DNA from: an uncultured Treponema sp.
GTDB taxonomy: Bacteria > Spirochaetota > Spirochaetia > Treponematales > Treponemataceae
Assembly (NCBI GenBank): GCA_937885235.1
Contig: CAKZZK010000310.1
Coordinates: 1-11,941, forward strand
Direction of reading: 5' to 3'
DNA length: 11,941 nucleotides
The translations under genes and the position numbers were made by a program. The notes beneath the pieces were generated by a model. The model was not told the origin of the DNA and ran no database searches. It saw nothing but the letters and a program-made list of their open reading frames with translations. Below, piece by piece: positions 7,968-11,941 of this stretch. Each line of letters starts with the position of its first letter. Position 1 is the stretch's first letter.

Positions 7968-9920
7968 TTATTTTTTGAAATATCGATACACCTTTCTTAA
8001 TAAACGCCATAATAAAGTACGCCGAGGAAAAGCTGTCGCTCTTGCTTGCTCAATTGAATTTATTCGTATACGGCATTCCTCTATCAATCGTTGGTTATTA
8101 TTCCATGAAGACTGATATTGATTTATTATTTGCATATACAAACCTTGTAAAAGAATTTCATAAAAAGGTACTTTTCTTGCATAATACCAGAAATATGTCG
8201 AAAAATCACAACTTGGATTATTCCAAGGTTTCTGATAACCTGCATAGTGTACAATTTTTGGAGACTCTCTTGCTTTCAAATATTCATTATATAATGTATA
8301 TGGTGCATTTCTGATGGAGTTCATACGACAATCAACATCTGATTTCCAGTTCATCATGACATTCCATGACTGTGGCAAATAGCAAATTTTATCTTTAAAA
8401 ACATGGTTCATTATATCTTGATCAAGGTACCGCCAATCAGCTTCGCTAATCAAATTTACAAGGTAATCCATATCACAGTGTTTTCGCATCTCCGTTATAT
8501 TAAACAGCATAACACCCGCTTGAAAGTATTGATAGGGATCTAGCAATCCGATTTGTTCTCTCAAATAATCTTTTGAATTACCATTAACACCAACTTGGCC
8601 AGCCATATCGATATCTTTTACAGCAGCGAGATATTTGTTTGAAATATCTATATCAAATAATTCCGCAACATCTGTATTTACAATAATATCGGCATCCAAG
8701 TATAACACTTTTTCTGTTTGACTAAAGAGTTTTAAGGCTACAAAACGATAAAACGTTTCAATATGCACATGATCTTTTGTATACAAGTTTTTGTGAGCAA
8801 AAAATTGTGATACATTTATATATTTAAATAAACAATTGTTATTTACCTCAACAATATTCCTTAAAGCTTCTTCATTTTCTGGCGAAACATCTGTTCCAAA
8901 AGCATAAATCTCATAACAACGATTTTTATTGCTGTGTGATACAAGGGATTGCAACATTACAGCCGTCTGTGGGACAAATCCATTTCGGGTAAGCAAAAGA
9001 ATTACAACAGCCTCTCTTTTCGTTGCTATATGTATCACCTGTCTCTGAGGTTTTTCAAAAACAACAGTCTGCACGCATTTATATTTTAATTTCGGATAAC
9101 CATCAATAAGGTAAGTAATATACACACCAAGCAGCCGTTCACCTAAATAAGCTACTGTGCGGAATCCTTGTTCGCAATAATTAGAGACATCTATACTTTT
9201 AGATAATTCCTCAAGTATCCCAAATAAAAAATTGCAATATTCATCAAATAAATGTTTTTTCATAATAAAAAGATTACAAAAATATGCCATAGTTCCATAA
9301 AAATATTTTTTTGCAGCAGGAGCATATTTTGGGTGTTTTTCTTCTATTATCTTTTCCATGAGTTCAAAATCTTTTTTAAGTAAAAAATTCGCAGAACTGC
9401 AATATTGGTCTTTTACTGATTTAAATTTTCCAGCAAGCAAACTGACATCAACTGGATGCCAACAAATAAAATCATGTTCTTCGATTTTTTTCCGCATAGT
9501 CTTTTCAGTGAGACCAAATTTTTGTACTGCATTCTCATTTATGAATTCTTCAATTACATTAAAATTATAATCTACAGGAAATTTTTCAGTAGAGAATATT
9601 AAATATCTTCTATAATGGCATAATCCATAATAATCCGCTTTTACATTTTTCCATGCCCAGTACATAACTGTAAATTCATTATATGAAAGACGCTTTTCCG
9701 AAATATTATCACCCGTATCATCACCAAGCATAGAAATACTTTTTCGTTTATCGTAGGCGGCACCGCAACGGACTGGAATATAAAGAGAATTATCTATTAT
9801 TTCGCTATCAAAATCAATTCTATGAGAAACAAAAATCTTTATATCGGAGTTTTCTGTAGTTCCTTTATACCGCAAACATTCTACATCTGGCACAGGCTTA
9901 TAATTATCAGCATTTATCAT
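7968..9920 (-). CDS. Two-domain glycosyltransferase: DUF4422 + GT8
   Basis: This 650-aa protein is the first gene of the operon. Residues ~27-265 match the DUF4422 family of capsule-type glycosyltransferases (IKIFVSHR opening, YNEFTVMYWAWKN, GLCHYRRYL at ~99-107, ICWHPVD). Residues ~303-590 are a GT8 domain: AVVILLLTRNGFVPQTAVML start, the metal-binding LYLDADIIVN with D409/D411, FQAGVMLFN, YLDQDIMN, and the HYAGYQKPW lid motif at 558-566. It ends in a basic, aromatic tail (LLWRLLRKVYRYFKK) that may contact the membrane. Two catalytic modules suggest sequential addition of two sugars to a lipid-linked glycan in the cytoplasm. The ATG at 9920 is preceded by TTAGGATG. No clear promoter can be seen in the short leader. 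DNA is very AT-rich (13 of 60 G+C in the line at 8821), unlike the kinase after it. Donors are unknown. Confidence 0.88.
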   Translation of the reverse strand: MINADNYKPVPDVECLRYKGTTENSDIKIFVSHRIDFDSEIIDNSLYIPVRCGAAYDKRKSISMLGDDTGDNISEKRLSYNEFTVMYWAWKNVKADYYGLCHYRRYLIFSTEKFPVDYNFNVIEEFINENAVQKFGLTEKTMRKKIEEHDFICWHPVDVSLLAGKFKSVKDQYCSSANFLLKKDFELMEKIIEEKHPKYAPAAKKYFYGTMAYFCNLFIMKKHLFDEYCNFLFGILEELSKSIDVSNYCEQGFRTVAYLGERLLGVYITYLIDGYPKLKYKCVQTVVFEKPQRQVIHIATKREAVVILLLTRNGFVPQTAVMLQSLVSHSNKNRCYEIYAFGTDVSPENEEALRNIVEVNNNCLFKYINVSQFFAHKNLYTKDHVHIETFYRFVALKLFSQTEKVLYLDADIIVNTDVAELFDIDISNKYLAAVKDIDMAGQVGVNGNSKDYLREQIGLLDPYQYFQAGVMLFNITEMRKHCDMDYLVNLISEADWRYLDQDIMNHVFKDKICYLPQSWNVMMNWKSDVDCRMNSIRNAPYTLYNEYLKARESPKIVHYAGYQKPWNNPSCDFSTYFWYYARKVPFYEILLQGLYMQIINQYQSSWNNNQRLIEECRIRINSIEQARATAFPRRTLLWRLLRKVYRYFKK

Positions 9921-10000
9921 TTTATCATCCTAACCAAGGTCATGCCCCTACAAAAAATGGCGAACTCATGTCTGGTTTCAGCTGAATCATCTTCAGCATA
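9921..10000. other. Operon leader / IS-remnant spacer
   Basis: These 80 bases separate the first operon gene from the IS110 remnant. They contain a 6-bp hairpin (9981-9997, gctgaa/ttcagc with a 5-base loop) without a following T-run, and a ribosome binding site for the gene at 9920. I see no convincing -35/-10 pair on the minus strand, so the operon promoter may lie inside the IS remnant. Confidence 0.35.
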
Positions 10001-10228
10001 TCACATTACCGCTTGCTTGTTGACTATTTTATCATGCCTCTTAAGAAAGTTCCTGTATCCTTCGTTTGTAGCAGGATACTGAATAATCTGCTCGGGGCTT
10101 TCCACTCGGTTCTCCGTCCTCGCATATACGGTGAACTGTGTCTTGTGCAAATCAACTCCAAAAAAACATGTCATAATGACATCCGTTTGATTCCTTGCCG
10201 AAAGGCTTAAGCTATCATAATCAGACAT
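10001..10228 (-). pseudogene. IS110-family transposase, N-terminal fragment
   Basis: A 75-76 codon fragment opens with a short leader and then FFGVDLHKTQFTVYAR, the first catalytic block of the DEDD (RuvC-like) transposase domain of IS110 recombinases, with its first Asp in VDLHK. It continues through YPATNEGYRNFLKR and stops at 10001 in unrelated residues; intact members are roughly 300-400 aa. I take the ATG at 10228 rather than the GTG at 10240, because GGAGG sits five bases before it. An internal ATG just before TCFFGVD is another possible native start. The remnant lies immediately upstream of the polysaccharide operon on the same strand, so it may have contributed a promoter. It cannot be an active transposase. 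Confidence 0.75.
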
Positions 10229-10284
10229 ATTTTCCTCCACTGTGTAACTTTGAGCGGTTCACACTTTGGAGTATATGTCTGATT
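10219..10284 (-). promoter_or_regulatory. Long hairpin covering transposase ribosome binding site and start codon
   Basis: A perfect 12-base inverted repeat (AATCAGACATAT at 10284-10273 and ATATGTCTGATT at 10230-10219, minus-strand sense) is separated by 42 bases. Inside it further pairing is possible: CTCC with GGAG, then GTGT(G)AAC with GTTACAC, around the loop CGCTCAAA. This makes about 23 base pairs in all. The second arm contains the GGAGG ribosome binding site and the ATG at 10228, so an RNA reading through would hide the start. The structure lies in the region where IS110-type elements encode their bridge RNA. Confidence 0.65.
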
Positions 10285-10318
10285 CATACTTTTCCGCAAC
10301 TGTAAAACTGTTTCAGAC

Positions 10319-10338
10319 CGCCAGCGCCTTAGCTAGCG
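10319..10338. repeat. GC-rich hairpin in IS110 5' region
   Basis: On the minus strand CGCTAGC and GCTGGCG pair over 7 bp (one G-T) around a 6-base loop. On the plus strand the hairpin is followed by TTTTCCCC, a weak terminator-like tail. It may be part of the structured non-coding RNA of the element, or only a weak terminator. Confidence 0.4.
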
Positions 10339-10420
10339 TTTTCCCCAGCAATAAACCATATTCTATTTCCTTCAGAAACCATTTCTATTATCTATTTCAT
10401 TAGGATGGGCTCGATGGTAA

Positions 10421-11710
10421 TTACTTATCATCGTTTACAAGTTCCCCAATTAGCTCAAAACAAGATTTTGAATAATAAATAGAGCCACATTTTTTACATT
10501 CTAATTCTTCATGGTCATTCCAACCAGAAATACGCACAAATCCTATTATATATTTTCGTCCACATCGAGGACATATTGCTGTTGCAGAACCTATTTCAGA
10601 AATTTCACCAAGATCTTCCGCAAAGTTCTGAGTTTTTTTTAATTTGTTATATAAATGATTATAATTCCTTTTCTGCGACCTGTTATTTAATGGAATGTGT
10701 GTATAATTGGAAAAGTTTAACTGACCTTGACTAACATTGTGTTGTAATTCTTCAGATACAGATGATAATTCTGATTTCATATCAAAAACCACTTTACCTT
10801 GTCTAAATACAGTTGCACCTCCATCATCAGAAACAGTTATAATCAGTGTGGTTTTATGGTCATATGAATATGCAGCAGAAGATGTATGTCTCATCCCTGT
10901 AAAATTCGATTTTACGACTTTTAAAGCCTTGTCAGATAAATTGAGTTTTGCATTTATTCCTATTACTTGATTCGAAGAATTTACAATAATTGCTCCATCA
11001 TGATTTTTTGCATAATTTTTTAATAATGCCCTATTAGGCTGGTTATTTAAATCAATAGGCTCTTTAGGCTTTTTTACATCCATTTCAATTGAATTGATAT
11101 TACTTTCATCTGAATAAAAGACCAAGGTGGTACCTATTTTGTTTAAAGCCAAATCATAATATGCATATTCAAGTAATGTTTCAAAATTTTCAGGAATTGA
11201 AACAAGTTTTTTATTTAATATCTGAATAATATCTGTTTTTCGTTTATAAATATTCCAAATTCTATTATCTAATACAGAAATAGTTCCATGATAATAAACT
11301 CTAACCTCTGAATTTTCTCTCGTAATTATGACATTATTCTTTCTTTGATCGTTTGTATATGATAATAAATCTGATTGTGTTAACTCTGAATAAAATATTA
11401 AGGTTCTAGTTTCGTTGGAATCTTTTGAAAAGATACTAAATATGTTTCTTCCATTTGTACTGTTATCAAGATAGTAATTTCTTGTTTCATTTGGAATATC
11501 GACATTGAAATCTTTTTGATTAAACTCTTTTGTAAAAATCACACCATTCAGAATCTGCTTTTGCTCATGAGGTTTTTGCATTATAACATCATGTAACTCT
11601 TCCCAAAAACGGGGATAAATAATCCCTACTTTTTGAAAAGGAACCTTTGCAAGACGACATTCATTTTTTAAGAGTTCAATTTTATCATTTTTTTCTTTTA
11701 TACCAGACAT
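10421..11710 (-). CDS. Diadenylate-cyclase-like (DisA_N) domain protein with C-terminal zinc ribbon
   Basis: The product is a 429-aa soluble protein with no signal peptide. Residues ~180-310 fit the DisA_N/DAC fold that makes cyclic di-AMP from two ATP: a helix then KIGTTLVFYSDE, the DGA motif at 238-240 (HDGAIIV), LNLSD at 256-260, and GMRHTSSA at 272-279 in place of the usual GTRHRxA. VSDDGGATVFRQG follows from 293, in place of VSEExGxIS. The third residue of the RHR motif is Thr276, so catalysis is uncertain; a nucleotide-sensing role is possible. Residues ~1-150 resemble nothing I recognise. C380/C383 and C405/C408 form a CxxC-21-CxxC zinc ribbon. The gene is AT-rich and stands alone between an IS110 remnant and the end of another insertion element, with no transmembrane, nuclease or other effector partner beside it. 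The ribosome binding site before ATG 11710 is weak (AGAGAGAAAG, about 8 bases upstream). Confidence 0.7.
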   Translation of the reverse strand: MSGIKEKNDKIELLKNECRLAKVPFQKVGIIYPRFWEELHDVIMQKPHEQKQILNGVIFTKEFNQKDFNVDIPNETRNYYLDNSTNGRNIFSIFSKDSNETRTLIFYSELTQSDLLSYTNDQRKNNVIITRENSEVRVYYHGTISVLDNRIWNIYKRKTDIIQILNKKLVSIPENFETLLEYAYYDLALNKIGTTLVFYSDESNINSIEMDVKKPKEPIDLNNQPNRALLKNYAKNHDGAIIVNSSNQVIGINAKLNLSDKALKVVKSNFTGMRHTSSAAYSYDHKTTLIITVSDDGGATVFRQGKVVFDMKSELSSVSEELQHNVSQGQLNFSNYTHIPLNNRSQKRNYNHLYNKLKKTQNFAEDLGEISEIGSATAICPRCGRKYIIGFVRISGWNDHEELECKKCGSIYYSKSCFELIGELVNDDK

Positions 11711-11863
11711 TTAAACTACTTTCTCTCTACTTCCGACTAATTGCCAAAAGTCATCGAAATCAAACAAATCAAAAGCAATTAACTGAATTTTTACTGTATT
11801 CTCTTTCCGACATCACAAACAGCCACATATCGTATCGCGTTGAAGATGCTCGTCTTCGGAATG
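11711..11863. other. Intergenic region between the DAC-like gene and a right-hand insertion element
   Basis: It is AT-rich next to the DAC-like gene and more balanced toward the right. It should hold that gene's promoter, but I see no clear -35/-10 pair. A small imperfect hairpin (gaaga/tcttc) lies near 11843-11858. No gene fragment could be identified on either strand. Confidence 0.3.
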
Positions 11864-11870
11864 TGTCAAT

Positions 11871-11900
11871 ATAGTTGTCGCCCATAGGAGGGGCAACTAT
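11871..11900 (+). promoter_or_regulatory. Hairpin over ribosome binding site of the right-hand transposase-like gene
   Basis: ATAGTTG (11871-11877) pairs perfectly with CAACTAT (11894-11900). Inside it CCC (11881-11883) can pair with GGG (11891-11893), leaving the loop ATAGGAG. The AGGAGGGG ribosome binding site and the first two bases of the ATG at 11899 are inside the structure. Such hairpins are known to protect insertion-sequence transposase genes from translation of read-through transcripts. Confidence 0.6.
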
Positions 11901-11941
11901 GAAATATACAAAAACATTCAGAGACTCAGTTTTAAGGAAAG
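11899..11941 (+). CDS. Probable transposase, N-terminal fragment (runs off window)
   Basis: Fourteen codons (MKYTKTFRDSVLRK) follow a strong AGGAGGGG ribosome binding site five bases upstream of the ATG. A short basic start of the form KYTxxFRxSVLxK is typical of helix-turn-helix transposase proteins (IS3-type OrfA and relatives). The family cannot be confirmed from so few residues. It is transcribed away from the DAC-like gene. Confidence 0.5.
   Translation, partial: MKYTKTFRDSVLRK

Larger units (their letters stand above)
10001..10345 (-). mobile_element. Decayed IS110-family element, 5' end only
   Basis: This stretch keeps the beginning of an IS110-type transposase and its untranslated 5' region, but nothing of the middle or end of the gene. 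The right boundary is approximate, placed just beyond the last hairpin. IS110 elements lack ordinary terminal inverted repeats, so no precise end can be assigned. Two structured segments lie in the 5' region (10219-10284 and 10319-10338). Confidence 0.6.
11864..11941 (+). mobile_element. Left end of an insertion element (partial)
   Basis: The inferred end begins with TGTCAATATAG, 35 bases before a strongly expressed-looking start codon, a spacing usual for insertion-sequence ends. Only the first 78 bases lie in the window, so the inverted repeat partner and family cannot be confirmed. Confidence 0.45.

Noticed and set aside
8042..8314. Plus-strand 90-codon frame
   Set aside because: Antisense to the GT8 domain of the DUF4422-GT8 protein, with no supporting signal.
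9981..9997. Hairpin considered as a terminator upstream of the operon
   Set aside because: The 6-bp stem has no run of T on either side and it would stop transcription into the operon's first gene; probably incidental.
9944..10000. Short minus-strand frame ending in SSPFFVGA as the C-terminus of the broken IS110 transposase
   Set aside because: It does not recall the usual IS110 C-terminal domain and is too short to assign.
10319..10338. Intrinsic terminator for plus-strand transcription
   Set aside because: Only four T follow the stem and no plus-strand gene precedes it; better explained as part of the element's structured 5' region.
9921..11941. Complete CBASS-type defence operon around the DAC-like gene
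   Set aside because: No effector (nuclease, membrane pore, phospholipase) or ancillary gene is present on either side within the window; only mobile-element remnants flank it.
1..11941. CRISPR array, tRNA or rRNA genes
   Set aside because: No regularly spaced repeats and no recognisable structural RNA sequence were seen on either strand.

Overview
This window is a bacterial surface-polysaccharide locus, transcribed entirely on the minus strand from about 9920 down past the left edge. It is flanked on the right by mobile-element debris and an orphan gene. The closely packed operon, the enzymes for nucleotide-activated heptose and the many glycosyltransferases point to a diderm (outer-membrane) bacterium, or one with a heavily glycosylated surface. 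Base composition is patchy: single 60-base lines counted by hand run from about 22% to 60% G+C. This is typical of polysaccharide islands assembled by horizontal transfer. The IS110-type remnant and the style of the glycosyltransferases make a gut or oral Treponema-like spirochaete a reasonable guess, with a Selenomonas-like Negativicute as the alternative. There is no rRNA or housekeeping gene here to settle it.

Layout, in the direction of transcription (right to left): (1) 9920-7968, a two-domain glycosyltransferase (DUF4422 + GT8). (2) 7955-6966, a heptose-7-phosphate kinase (HddA). (3) 6956-6012, an NAD-dependent sugar epimerase/dehydratase. (4) 6024-4678, a fusion of a sugar-1-phosphate nucleotidyltransferase (HddC-like) and a zinc-type HAD phosphatase (GmhB-like). 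(5) 4718-4131, a phosphoheptose isomerase (GmhA-like SIS protein). (6) 4129-2888, a family 2 glycosyltransferase. (7) 2887-2007, a membrane acyltransferase broken by an out-of-frame internal deletion and carrying a G9 tract. (8) 2014 to the left edge, a large GT8 + GT2 protein that continues outside the window. Genes 2-5 together cover every step from sedoheptulose 7-phosphate to NDP-D-glycero-D-manno-heptose, plus an epimerase to modify it. Genes 1, 6 and 8 would put that and other sugars into a repeat unit, and gene 7 once acylated something. Gaps are from -41 to +12 bases, so the block reads as one translationally coupled operon.

Right of the operon, 10001-10345 is a decayed IS110-family end. 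It keeps the first ~76 codons of the transposase and a structured 5' region whose long hairpin buries the transposase start. Next, 10421-11710 is an AT-rich orphan gene on the minus strand. Its protein carries a diadenylate-cyclase-like (DisA_N) domain and a C-terminal zinc ribbon. This is the least conventional gene in the window. From about 11864 the left end of a second insertion element begins on the plus strand, also with a hairpin over its ribosome binding site. No tRNA, rRNA, CRISPR array or phage gene is visible.
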